Notes: generated from the letters alone by a model not told the origin. 10,072 nt of DNA from Cyanobacteria bacterium UBA11153 (GCA_003511885.1 DOIX01000146.1:11315-21386), one strand, 5' to 3'. Shown: positions 1 through 6,145, numbered from the stretch's first letter. Program-made: numbers and translations.

Positions 1-21
1 TCAACTGTCAACTGTCAACTG
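1..21. repeat. Heptamer tandem repeat TCAACTG x3 (STRR type)
   Basis: Three perfect head-to-tail copies of TCAACTG begin at base 1, so the array may extend left of the window. The same heptamer family reappears at 8375-8402. Short tandemly repeated repetitive (STRR) heptamers are a known feature of cyanobacterial genomes. No function is implied. Confidence 0.8.
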
Positions 22-44
22 CCGTAATTGTTCTCCATTACATA

Positions 45-536
45 TTAACCAATTGCACTCAATTGTAATACTTTTTTCTGCGCAACTTGAATTCTGCGAT
101 CCCTTAAGATACCCACTATCTTGGCATCAGTTTGAGCGGTATCTGGATCGAGAAAATAGCCAATGTCTTCTCGCGGTACGCCAGAAGTTCCTGCTCCTCC
201 CCATTCCAAAACCGCCCACTTAATCAGAGGATTAAAGATATTATGATCCCACTCAAATGCGACATGGCGATTTAAGGGAGTTTTATTCTCAAGTAATTCC
301 CGATATTGGAGGATTTTTGATGAATCGAGATTGCCAGCCATCACATTTTTGTACTCGGCGAACTCTTTGGCATCCTCTTCCGCTGTTTCAGGATATACAA
401 AGTAGGCGATATCCCTTCGTGGTGGCAATGCCTGTGGCCCACCACACTTTTCTCCAACACCTGCACATTCCACTACCAACCATTTAATCATTGGTTTGGC
501 AATTGTGTGATCCCATTTTAAGGCTACATACGTCAT
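45..536 (-). CDS. Hypothetical protein with internal duplication
   Basis: I do not recognise this 163-residue protein. It is built from two copies of one module. Residues 4-24 (VALKWDHTIAKPMIKW...) align with 92-112 (VAFEWDHNIFNPLIKW...). Each copy is followed by a Gly-rich stretch, a P-R-x-D-I-x-Y-F core (39-46 and 121-128) and an acidic D/E-x-x-T-A-x-x-D-A-K segment (49-57, 130-139). There is no signal peptide or membrane segment, so it is probably cytosolic. The repeated Trp, Asp and His residues could form a small domain pair, but that is inference. The ATG at 534-536 is preceded by AAGGGG (544-549) with a 7-nt spacer, a convincing ribosome binding site. It stands alone: the nearest gene upstream is more than 650 bp away and is a transposase remnant. 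Confidence 0.75.
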   Translation of the reverse strand: MTYVALKWDHTIAKPMIKWLVVECAGVGEKCGGPQALPPRRDIAYFVYPETAEEDAKEFAEYKNVMAGNLDSSKILQYRELLENKTPLNRHVAFEWDHNIFNPLIKWAVLEWGGAGTSGVPREDIGYFLDPDTAQTDAKIVGILRDRRIQVAQKKVLQLSAIG

Positions 537-543
537 GACAGCA

Positions 544-549
544 CCCCTT
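544..549 (-). promoter_or_regulatory. Ribosome binding site of the 163-residue protein
   Basis: AAGGGG on the minus strand lies 7 nt before the ATG at 534-536 and supports that start codon. Confidence 0.6.
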
Positions 550-691
550 TAGATTTAATTACATTGAGAATAGATTCTTACTTCGCATTTATGGGACTCA
601 GACAAAAGTTATCTTGAAAATAGGCTCATACTGATTCGTCAAGCTAACTTAAAGTCAATTCTTCTTTGTCCTTGCTGCAACTGGGTTTGAG

Positions 692-796
692 CAACACCAT
701 CATCAATCGCTATTCCTCTCCCAGAGAAGAATAGAGGTCGATTTTAGGTTATACTGTTTCAGTCGCAATCAGCGATGTATTGTCGATCTGGTGTTG
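692..796 (+). ncRNA. Possible structured RNA (nested stems)
   Basis: Several inverted repeats are nested. CAACACCA (692-699) pairs with TGGTGTTG (789-796). ATCGCT (706-711) pairs with AGCGAT (771-776). CTATTCCTCT (710-719) pairs 9 of 10 with AGAAGAATAG (725-734) around a 5-nt loop. The last two share two bases, so they are partly exclusive. About 90 bp downstream on the same strand is a terminator-like hairpin (889-911). Together these could be a small RNA with its own terminator, but no promoter was identified and no known RNA family is recognised. Confidence 0.25.
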
Positions 797-888
797 TCTA
801 GTCTTTGGTAGATAGCCTGTTGGGTAGTCCCCTTGATAACAAGCTAATTGATATAGTTCATAATCGCCAATTTTTGGTTGTAGGGATT

Positions 889-911
889 GAGGGGGATCGC
901 CCCTCTTTTGT
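889..911 (+). terminator. Rho-independent terminator-like hairpin
   Basis: GAGGGG (889-894) and CCCCTC (900-905) form a 6-bp GC-rich stem around a 5-nt loop (GATCG), followed by TTTTGTT. The orientation is plus. No plus-strand protein gene lies upstream, which is why an untranslated transcript from about 600-890 is worth testing. Confidence 0.45.
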
Positions 912-920
912 TAAAACTTC

Positions 921-1049
921 ATCTAGTTGAATTTACTGAGTAGCCCAGCTAAATTAGCGCCAACCCGACTCCAATCTAGTTGAATTTACTGAGTAGCCCA
1001 GCTAAATTAGGCCCAACCCAACTTCAATCTAGTTGAATTTACTGAGTAG
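921..1049. repeat. 53-bp tandem repeat, about 2.4 copies
   Basis: Units start at 921, 974 and 1027 with ATCTAGTTGAATTTACTGAG. The first two are 53 bp long and differ at four positions, all in the last 20 bases. The third stops matching after base 1049. The bases just before 921 (AACTTC) resemble the end of a unit, so the array may have been longer. No spacers vary between units, so it is not a CRISPR array. Confidence 0.9.
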
Positions 1050-1085
1050 TCATGCACAGCGAGCAGAATTCTTAAACAAACTTAA

Positions 1086-1114
1086 TAAGCTGCTACGCCT
1101 TTAAATTGTATATT
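1086..1114 (+). repeat. Dispersed repeat, copy 1 (TAAGCTGCTACGC type)
   Basis: TAAGCTGCTACGC then CTTTAAATTGTATATT. It closely matches 9017-9044 (plus) and the reverse complement of 3631-3655. All three copies lie outside genes. Confidence 0.65.
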
Positions 1115-1143
1115 TTCACTCTAGGTGTAAGTTGTAGTACGTT

Positions 1144-1170
1144 AAAAACCCCAGGCATAAATACCTAGGG
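1144..1170 (-). terminator. Rho-independent terminator after the IS4-type transposase remnant
   Basis: Read on the minus strand, CCCTAGG (1170-1164) pairs with CCTGGGG (1155-1149) through seven base pairs including one G-U wobble. The loop is 8 nt and TTTTT follows (1148-1144). It begins about 25 nt past the stop of the transposase remnant at 1195, the usual place for a terminator. Confidence 0.65.
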
Positions 1171-1194
1171 CTTAAAGTCAATCAGATTGGCTAT

Positions 1195-1719
1195 TTAGAT
1201 ATGAGTAGAATTACTCAAAACCCGCTTCAACTCTCGAAACAACAACCGCACACCATAAGCTGCCGTTTTATAATTATTTAATAACGGGAATACTTGCGAT
1301 AATACGGCTATTTGTTTAGCCACATTCGTGCTGCCTAAATTCGGGAGACATTCAAAATATATAGGTATAGCTCGGTTTTGATAAATTAGACTGACAAATA
1401 TTAAGTTAACTGACTGCCATTGAGTCCGGTCAATAGCAATATACAAGACTGAGCCTGACTCAAAATTATTGTGCAACCAATAACTAAATAATGGCCACCA
1501 AATTTTGGCAACAGTTAGGTGAGGAGTGTCGAGAAATCTTTGTAACCTTTTCCGGCGACTCTCAAATAGGATTTTTTGAGGAAATTGCGATGCCAATTCT
1601 TCCAGTCTCACCCATCTCTGATCTTGTAACATTGTCACTAACATGAATAAAATTAAAAATTCTGTCCTTTTAAGTTGACTTTTCAGGTGTTTGATGTAGA
1701 ATGTAGGTAAGAAATTCAT
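1195..1719 (-). pseudogene. Truncated IS4-family-like transposase
   Basis: The 174-residue product matches the N-terminal part of IS4-type DDE transposases. It has a helical N-terminus, a basic stretch (residues 55-61) and the first catalytic Asp in AIDRTQW (D97, residues 95-101). Intact members are roughly twice this length. After LSQVFPLLNNYK (140-151), where the second catalytic Asp is expected in a G-D-R-E motif, the sequence reads YGVRLLFREL and soon stops. Either the GDRE region has decayed (Val for Asp) or an internal deletion has joined the N-terminus to a C-terminal tail. The catalytic Glu is missing either way, so it should not be active. It starts at the ATG at 1717-1719, with no clear Shine-Dalgarno sequence. 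An IS1182-type element sits 44 bp upstream of its start and may have separated it from its promoter and end. Confidence 0.75.
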
Positions 1720-1733
1720 TTTTTCAATTACTT

Positions 1734-1758
1734 AGGTCTACTTGAGAATAGCAGACCT
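1734..1758. repeat. Small inverted repeat beside the IS junction
   Basis: AGGTCT (1734-1739) and AGACCT (1753-1758) form a 6-bp perfect inverted repeat with a 13-nt loop, between the start of the IS4-type remnant and the left end of the IS1182-type element. It could be part of the older element's end, but that is not shown. Confidence 0.4.
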
Positions 1759-1905
1759 ATTTAGGGCTTGCTGAAAAAGAGGAAAAAGACGATGGGCAAA
1801 AGGCTGTGGGATAGCTCTGGCGGGGTCTGCGATCGCGAAAAGGGTAGTCAGGTGCAAGGAAAAGAGGTAAAATAGCTGAAAAACCGTGGTTCATGAGTCG
1901 GGAAA

Positions 1906-3399
1906 ATGTACCGAAAAGTTGATAACCCCCCCACCCCACCATCCCAGTTTGAATTACCGTTTGAGGGTAAATTATCACAAGATAACCGATGGGTAATCAT
2001 GGCAGAACTCGTACCGTGGTCGGAATTTGAAGCAGAATACGCCGAAAATTTCACCTCAGAGATGGGGGCACCAGCCCTACCATTTAGGATGGCATTGGGT
2101 TCATTAATAATTAAAGAAAAATTAGGAACAAGCGACAGAGAAACAGTAGAACAAATAAAAGAGAACCCCTATCTACAATACTTTATAGGAAAAAAGGAAT
2201 ACAGCAATGAGGCTCCATTTGACCCATCACTATTAGTCAAATTTAGAGAGAGAATTTATGTCGAATTAGTCCAGAAAATAAATCAAAGAATGGTGGAGAA
2301 GAGCCAGTCAGAAATCGAGTCATCATCAAAAAAAAAAGCGCCGGATTCGGAAAAGAAAGAAACCCGAGAAGAGTCAAATAAAGGGAAATTAATCCTGGAT
2401 GCCACCTGTGCGCCAGCCGATATAACCTATCCCAATGACCTAGGACTATTAAATCAAGCCAGAATCACAATAGAAAAGATTATAGACATTCTGTATAAGC
2501 CACTAAAAGAGCAAATAGAGAAAAAGCCAAAAACTTATCGAAACTTAGCCAGAAAAAACTACTTAAAAGTCGCCAAAAAACGGAGACCATCTCGAAAAGA
2601 AATCAGGAAAGCCATCAGAAAACAACTGGAATATATCAAAAGAAACTTAGGACACATAGACAAGCTAACCCAGACATGGAGTGGATTAGAAGCTTTGAAT
2701 CGCGCTGAATACAAGAGCTTACTCGTAGTGGCAGAAGTCTATCGTCAACAGTCATGGATGTATGAGAATAAAATACAAAGAATTGAGAATAGAATAGTCA
2801 GTTTAAGTCAACCGCATATCCGTCCAATTGTCAGAGGGAAAGCCGGAACTCCGGTAGAATTTGGAGCCAAATTATCGGTAAGTTTAAGAGATGGATATGT
2901 ATTTTTAGACCGTATAGACTGGAATAACTTTAACGAATCGCTCGATTTAAAAGCGCAAGTAGAAGCATTTAAAGAAGCCAGAGGAGTCTATCCAGAATCG
3001 GTACATGTTGACCGAATTTATCGGACAAGAGAAAATCGAGCATTCTGTAAAGAAAAAGGGATAAGAATCAGTGGCCCACCCTTGGGAAGACCACCAGCTC
3101 ATGTCAGTAAAGAAAAGAAGAGACAAGCCCAAGAAGATGAGAGAGTTCGTAATGCGATTGAAGGCAAATTTGGAGTTGCTAAACGAAGATTTAGCTTGAA
3201 TCGAGTCATGGCTAAACTACCTCATACCTCTCAAACTGCGATTGCCATTACTTTTTTAGTCATGAATCTTTCCAGCCTGCTTAGGCAGGTTTTGGGGATT
3301 TTTTTGTGCTTCAAACCCTCATTACAGCTTTTTTGGGGGCAACGATTAATTCCGGTTATATTTGGGGGATTGTCAAGAAGAAAAGCTCATCATTTTTGA
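1906..3399 (+). CDS. IS1182-type DDE transposase
   Basis: This 497-residue DDE transposase moves the surrounding element by cutting and joining DNA ends. The N-terminal part (about 20-130, with GAPALPFRMALGSLIIKEKL) is the DUF772/InsH N-terminal region found in IS5 and IS1182 transposases. The catalytic triad is probably D165 (LILDATCAPAD), D369 (VHVDRIYRTREN) and E419 (RNAIEGKFGVAKRRF). Between the first two lies a long basic, helical insertion (about 185-300), as usual for the IS1182 group. The length is normal for the family and the frame is unbroken. The ATG at 1906 gives the family-typical MYRK-type start; only a weak GGGAAA lies before it. A terminator-like hairpin occurs inside the last 40 codons (3276-3307). 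Assignment to IS1182 rather than a generic IS5 label rests on length and motif order. Confidence 0.88.
   Translation: MYRKVDNPPTPPSQFELPFEGKLSQDNRWVIMAELVPWSEFEAEYAENFTSEMGAPALPFRMALGSLIIKEKLGTSDRETVEQIKENPYLQYFIGKKEYSNEAPFDPSLLVKFRERIYVELVQKINQRMVEKSQSEIESSSKKKAPDSEKKETREESNKGKLILDATCAPADITYPNDLGLLNQARITIEKIIDILYKPLKEQIEKKPKTYRNLARKNYLKVAKKRRPSRKEIRKAIRKQLEYIKRNLGHIDKLTQTWSGLEALNRAEYKSLLVVAEVYRQQSWMYENKIQRIENRIVSLSQPHIRPIVRGKAGTPVEFGAKLSVSLRDGYVFLDRIDWNNFNESLDLKAQVEAFKEARGVYPESVHVDRIYRTRENRAFCKEKGIRISGPPLGRPPAHVSKEKKRQAQEDERVRNAIEGKFGVAKRRFSLNRVMAKLPHTSQTAIAITFLVMNLSSLLRQVLGIFLCFKPSLQLFWGQRLIPVIFGGLSRRKAHHF
3276..3307 (+). terminator. Terminator-like hairpin inside the transposase 3' end
   Basis: CCTGC (3276-3280) and GCAGG (3285-3289) form a 5-bp stem with a TTAG loop, followed by TTTTGGGGATTTTTTT. 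It lies about 110 bp before the stop codon, so it would shorten the transcript if it works. It could limit transposase expression, but the stem is short. Confidence 0.35.
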
Positions 3400-3475
3400 T
3401 GGGTTAAATAACTAAATAATCCATTGGTTATCTAAATCTCACTTATTCAGCAAGCCCTATTTATTTATGATAAGG

Positions 3476-3514
3476 AAGCTGTCAATCCCTTACTGCGTGC
3501 GGGATTGACAGCTT
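3476..3514. repeat. Perfect 14-bp stem hairpin
   Basis: AAGCTGTCAATCCC (3476-3489) is the exact reverse complement of 3501-3514, with an 11-nt loop TTACTGCGTGC. There is no T-run on either side, so it is not a standard Rho-independent terminator. It lies 19 bp beyond the IS right end and could belong to the locus the IS entered, for example an end or internal hairpin of the IS4-type remnant, or be a REP-like palindrome. Confidence 0.85.
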
Positions 3515-3630
3515 GTTGTCACCCCGTCAGATATGTAATTACTTCTCACTAGGGGATTCAAGTTAGGGAAAAAGTTATTAAACCTTCTCCCCAGCTCCCC
3601 TACACCACTCCTCCCTGTCATTCAAAACAG

Positions 3631-3655
3631 ATAAATTAAATGCGTAACTGCTTAA
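3631..3655 (-). repeat. Dispersed repeat, copy 2, reverse strand
   Basis: On the minus strand it reads TTAAGCAGTTACGC then ATTTAATTTAT, matching the copies at 1086-1114 and 9017-9044 around the shared TACGC(A/C)TTTAA core. G-rich low-complexity sequence follows it on the same strand. Confidence 0.55.
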
Positions 3656-3722
3656 CAGGAAATGGTTTGTGATGTAAACCTTCTCAATATTGCATTTGCT
3701 GTTGCTCAATCGATCCATTTAA

Positions 3723-5225
3723 TTAATTCCCTGGATTATGTCTTTGAATTAATAATCCTTCTGGAGAATAGATTTCCACTCTGATTCCCGTATTATTGCT
3801 AATAGCTTTCAGGGCTTTTTCTAATATTGATATATTATTTACAATGCTAGAATGAGTGCGGATATCTCCTTTTGATTGAGCCTCAAATGCTTTTTTTTGC
3901 ATGGTTTGAACGTAGGCTGGAGCTAATCTAACTTTAATAAGTTTATTACTAACATAAAAGGTACATATTGGATTTTTTGCTCCACAAGTTTGAGTTAAAT
4001 CTTTGCGGGCTTGTTGAACTTTAACGGCAAGAAATACCTGTCCTTGTGCTTGTTTTAAGGCTACTTGGTATGGTTTAATTAGGGATTGAGCTTTGTTATA
4101 GTAGTAGGTGTTGCGGGGAACTTGTCTGACATAAGTCAAAGCATTGCGCCAATGAGCTAATGCGACTGACCATTGATTATTGGTTTGAGCATCGGTGGCA
4201 AGCTGTGCTGTATTGACTCCTCTCGTGTAGGCATTTACAGAAAATTGTTCTTCAGTTTGGCGATTGCGAGCGTTGCTGAGATGAGGTAGATAGAGGGCTA
4301 ATAACTGTTGCGCTTCGTTATATGAGGTAGTACCTTGGGGAATTTGTTTGATTCGGAGATTGGCTGTTTGCCAAGTGGAATAGACAAGTTGCCAGTCAGA
4401 TAATGACTGAGCGATACCTTGACGTACTCCTGCCATTTGAGCAGCTTGTTTGGCTCCTGCTAGAGTGACTTTGGCTTGTCTCTCTGCGAGGAGTCGGCGC
4501 TCGGTTTGGGCTAAATTAGCTTTATATTCTTTAATTTTTTGTTTAGCTAGGGGCTGAAGCTTGCTACTTTTGGGCACTTGTTCTAATTGCGCGATCGCTT
4601 CTCGCCATAAACTAACAATTGCAATCCACTCTGACTCTGTGTGGGGGGGATTTTGGCTATGATAACCTGCCCTAGCGGCTATTTTCAGAGCCTTAACTAC
4701 CTCATCGAGATTTTCTGACTGAGGACGATAGGTTTTGAGTAATTCCTGGGCTTTGGTATAATGGCTAGACCATGAGGGGATTGGTTCGAGTAGTGCGATC
4801 GCATCTTCTAAATCTGCTTGTGCTTCTAAAACAGCTTTCCCTGATTCTGGTTTTGCCAAAGTTTTTAAGGACTTCTGGTTCAATTGTTGCGCTGCGGGAA
4901 TTGAGCGACATTGCCCAATCGCGCAAGGACGACTGAGGATGTAAAGGGTGCTACAAAAGAATACCAGACCTACTCCCACACCTGCTACCACAAATGGCTG
5001 CCAATCACCTTTTACTTGGGAGCTTCCTGGTTTTGGTCTGGTTGTGGATGTTTTTCCTGATGTAGCATTAGGATCGGACTCGGTATTTAACAGATCCCAA
5101 GGATGGGTAAAACCCTCTTGAGGTTTAGGTATCTCAGTACTTGCGGCAGATTCACTTTCTGCCGAATTGTCCGACAGAGGATTTACTGTCATCGATCTCG
5201 ATGAATTGGGGGTTAATCTTACCAT
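3723..5225 (-). CDS. Membrane-anchored protein with repeated helical motifs, function unknown
   Basis: The 500-residue product resembles conserved cyanobacterial hypothetical proteins; I cannot name a function. Residues 1-75 are Ser/Pro/Thr-rich and likely disordered. Residues 77-97 (FVVAGVGVGLVFFCSTLYIL) form one membrane segment. The rest is mostly helical and repeats a motif of the form W/L-x-x-A-x-x-x-L-x-x-I/V-P-x-x-x-x-x-x-x-A-x-x-L/I-x-x-Y at about 137-166, 207-234, 284-312 and 359-386, reminiscent of TPR-like repeats and probably used for protein contacts. Residues 240-262 may be a short coiled coil. The C-terminal 100 residues carry a Cys pair (414, 421) and end in a short beta-like segment. 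Sidedness in the membrane cannot be decided. It starts at the ATG at 5223-5225; Met12 is an alternative. It follows psbV2 by about 216 bp on the same strand, too far to infer a shared transcript. Confidence 0.8.
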   Translation of the reverse strand: MVRLTPNSSRSMTVNPLSDNSAESESAASTEIPKPQEGFTHPWDLLNTESDPNATSGKTSTTRPKPGSSQVKGDWQPFVVAGVGVGLVFFCSTLYILSRPCAIGQCRSIPAAQQLNQKSLKTLAKPESGKAVLEAQADLEDAIALLEPIPSWSSHYTKAQELLKTYRPQSENLDEVVKALKIAARAGYHSQNPPHTESEWIAIVSLWREAIAQLEQVPKSSKLQPLAKQKIKEYKANLAQTERRLLAERQAKVTLAGAKQAAQMAGVRQGIAQSLSDWQLVYSTWQTANLRIKQIPQGTTSYNEAQQLLALYLPHLSNARNRQTEEQFSVNAYTRGVNTAQLATDAQTNNQWSVALAHWRNALTYVRQVPRNTYYYNKAQSLIKPYQVALKQAQGQVFLAVKVQQARKDLTQTCGAKNPICTFYVSNKLIKVRLAPAYVQTMQKKAFEAQSKGDIRTHSSIVNNISILEKALKAISNNTGIRVEIYSPEGLLIQRHNPGN

Positions 5226-5441
5226 TGTTCAATCCGACCCGGAGCGTTAGCGCTACATTCAAAAGCTTACAACATTCCGATCGCAGTTGACACTTGACAC
5301 TGGCTGGCTATCTTTAGAGTGTTTGAACTGGTTGTCCAGCTTTGTTCAGTGTTTGGTGGATAGTAGTTGAGAGTTATCTGATGGAAATCAACTCCTTGAT
5401 TCAGCAAGGCTTCTCTCCACAGGATATTGCTTTTGATTATT
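5226..5441. other. Gap between psbV2 and the 500-residue protein gene
   Basis: It contains a tandem TTGACAC pair (5287-5300), a promoter-like pair on the plus strand (5287-5314) and a weak hairpin CCTTG/CAAGG (5394-5398 and 5405-5409) downstream of psbV2 with no T-run. No certain gene is present; a possible plus-strand start at 5381 is discussed in the findings. Confidence 0.5.
5287..5314 (+). promoter_or_regulatory. Possible sigma-70-type promoter, plus strand
   Basis: TTGACA (5287-5292) is a perfect -35 box and TATCTT (5309-5314) a 4 of 6 -10 box, with 16 bp between them. It points toward the 3' end of psbV2, so a transcript would run antisense to it. The TTGACAC repeat means the match may be chance. 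Confidence 0.25.
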
Positions 5442-5939
5442 TTAGAACTCTTGGGATCCCCAACCAGGAGCTTTTTGGGCTGCCCTTAGAACAAAAGCAG
5501 CTAACTTTTCGATTTGCTCCTGCGGCATCCACGTTTCCGGCACGCGGCGGCAGAAAAAACTCTCAAAGCTGCCATCGTAAGTCATGGGTTCCCTCATGAA
5601 AGCTACTAAACCATTGATATTATCGCGGGGAGGAGTAGCGCCTGCTAACTTATCCAATGCTAGAGACTCCGTTGGATTGGGTAAAGTCGCCCCGCCAACA
5701 TGACAATTCAAGCAATGATTTTGAAATAGCTCTTTACCTTCAGAGAAATCCTCGACTGAGAATTCCTTCGTATGTCCCTGTCCATCCAAATCCATCTGAA
5801 TTGGTTCTATCACCCTGAGATACTGTCTAACATATTTATCGATCGCAGCCTGAGCGGGTAAGGTTACAGTAAATAGGCTCAAGTAGATCAGTAAAACTAG
5901 AAGGAGACAGCGAGTTGAGCGGAATAATTGGCGTAGCAT
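5442..5939 (-). CDS. psbV2: Cytochrome c550-like protein PsbV2
   Basis: A 165-residue low-abundance c-type cytochrome related to PsbV. It has an N-terminal signal peptide (about 1-31, hydrophobic 11-27, cleavage near AQA-A), so it acts in the thylakoid lumen or periplasm. The heme site is CLNCH (C76, C79, H80), and ATPPRDNINGL (101-111) is the conserved PsbV segment. Where PsbV has its distal ligand His in a HPSL motif, this protein reads SFFCRR with C130. H80 and C130 are 50 residues apart, the same spacing as His51 and Cys101 reported as heme ligands in the crystal structure of Thermosynechococcus elongatus PsbV2. The distal ligand is therefore probably Cys. The tail (AAQKAPGW...) lacks the WGGGK end of PsbV. 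It lies 200 bp after psbV on the same strand, the known tandem arrangement. No strong ribosome binding site precedes the ATG. Confidence 0.92.
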   Translation of the reverse strand: MLRQLFRSTRCLLLVLLIYLSLFTVTLPAQAAIDKYVRQYLRVIEPIQMDLDGQGHTKEFSVEDFSEGKELFQNHCLNCHVGGATLPNPTESLALDKLAGATPPRDNINGLVAFMREPMTYDGSFESFFCRRVPETWMPQEQIEKLAAFVLRAAQKAPGWGSQEF

Positions 5940-5978
5940 TGACTATTTAACTTGATTTTTCAATATTTTAACGGTTTT

Positions 5979-6069
5979 GACAGAGGGTTTTCCTGTTAGC
6001 GATCGCAATAAGGTAATCCCAAACTTTAGCATTACCTTATCTTCGCCGCCACCAGAAAAACCCTCTGTC
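5979..6069. repeat. Nested inverted repeat between psbV and psbV2
   Basis: The outer arms GACAGAGGGTTTT (5979-5991) and its exact reverse complement (6057-6069) enclose a second perfect 10-bp pair ATAAGGTAAT (6008-6017) with ATTACCTTAT (6031-6040) around a 13-nt loop. A HIP1 octamer (5999-6006) sits between the left arms. There is no T-run after the structure on the minus strand, so it is not a simple terminator. In RNA it could form a long two-part hairpin that protects the psbV 3' end or dampens read-through to psbV2. Confidence 0.85.
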
Positions 6070-6084
6070 CCAACCACCTGACTA

Positions 6085-6145
6085 CGGTAATGACAGGGCT
6101 TGCCTTGTTGCTATATCCCTTGCCATCACAAAGTCATCATTACCG
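6085..6145. repeat. Short inverted repeat at the psbV 3' end
   Basis: CGGTAATGA (6085-6093) is the reverse complement of TCATTACCG (6137-6145), which overlaps the psbV stop codon. The arms are 43 bp apart. It adds to the structured character of the psbV-psbV2 gap; significance uncertain. Confidence 0.35.

Larger units (their letters stand above)
537..1194. other. 658-bp gene-free region with hairpins and tandem repeat
   Basis: I see no protein gene here on either strand. It holds nested inverted repeats (692-796), a terminator-like hairpin on the plus strand (889-911), a 53-bp tandem repeat (921-1049), a copy of a dispersed repeat (1086-1114) and a minus-strand terminator (1144-1170) belonging to the neighbouring transposase remnant. 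These parts are listed separately. Confidence 0.7.
1758..3463 (+). mobile_element. Complete IS1182-type insertion sequence with target duplication
   Basis: The element spans 1764-3457 (1694 bp). Its ends are inverted: GGGCTTGCTGAA (1764-1775) matches the reverse complement of 3446-3457, and similarity continues (AAAAG versus TAAG). It is flanked by a direct repeat TATTTA at 1758-1763 and 3458-3463, consistent with a 6-bp target duplication; because of shared A/T bases a 4-bp ATTT reading is also possible. It carries one full-length transposase gene and about 140 bp of leader containing a HIP1 site (1829-1836). Ends, duplication and uninterrupted gene together suggest recent insertion and possible activity. 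Confidence 0.85.
3464..3722. other. Gene-free stretch between the IS and the 500-residue protein gene
   Basis: No coding potential seen. It contains the perfect hairpin 3476-3514, an 11-bp direct repeat TAAACCTTCTC (3579-3589 and 3675-3685), a C-rich low-complexity stretch (3586-3615) and a reverse-strand copy of the dispersed repeat (3631-3655). Confidence 0.6.

Noticed and set aside
257..487. Plus-strand open frame of 76 codons
   Set aside because: Antisense to the duplicated 163-residue protein, which has a clear ribosome binding site and internal repeat homology in its own frame.
921..1049. CRISPR array
   Set aside because: Units are contiguous with no variable spacers, there are fewer than three copies, and no cas genes are present.
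1757..2054. Two minus-strand open frames over the IS1182-type left end
   Set aside because: They are antisense to the leader and start of the transposase and show no protein family features.
5394..5409. IS1182-type end remnant or psbV2 terminator
   Set aside because: CTTGCTGAAT on the minus strand matches 10 bases of the IS end, but the rest does not, and the small hairpin has no T-run. Probably chance.
5342..5599. Plus-strand 85-codon open frame as a real gene
   Set aside because: Most of it lies antisense to psbV2, whose signal peptide and heme motif are certain. The non-overlapping part is only about 20 codons and the ribosome binding site is weak. Kept only as a low-interest finding.
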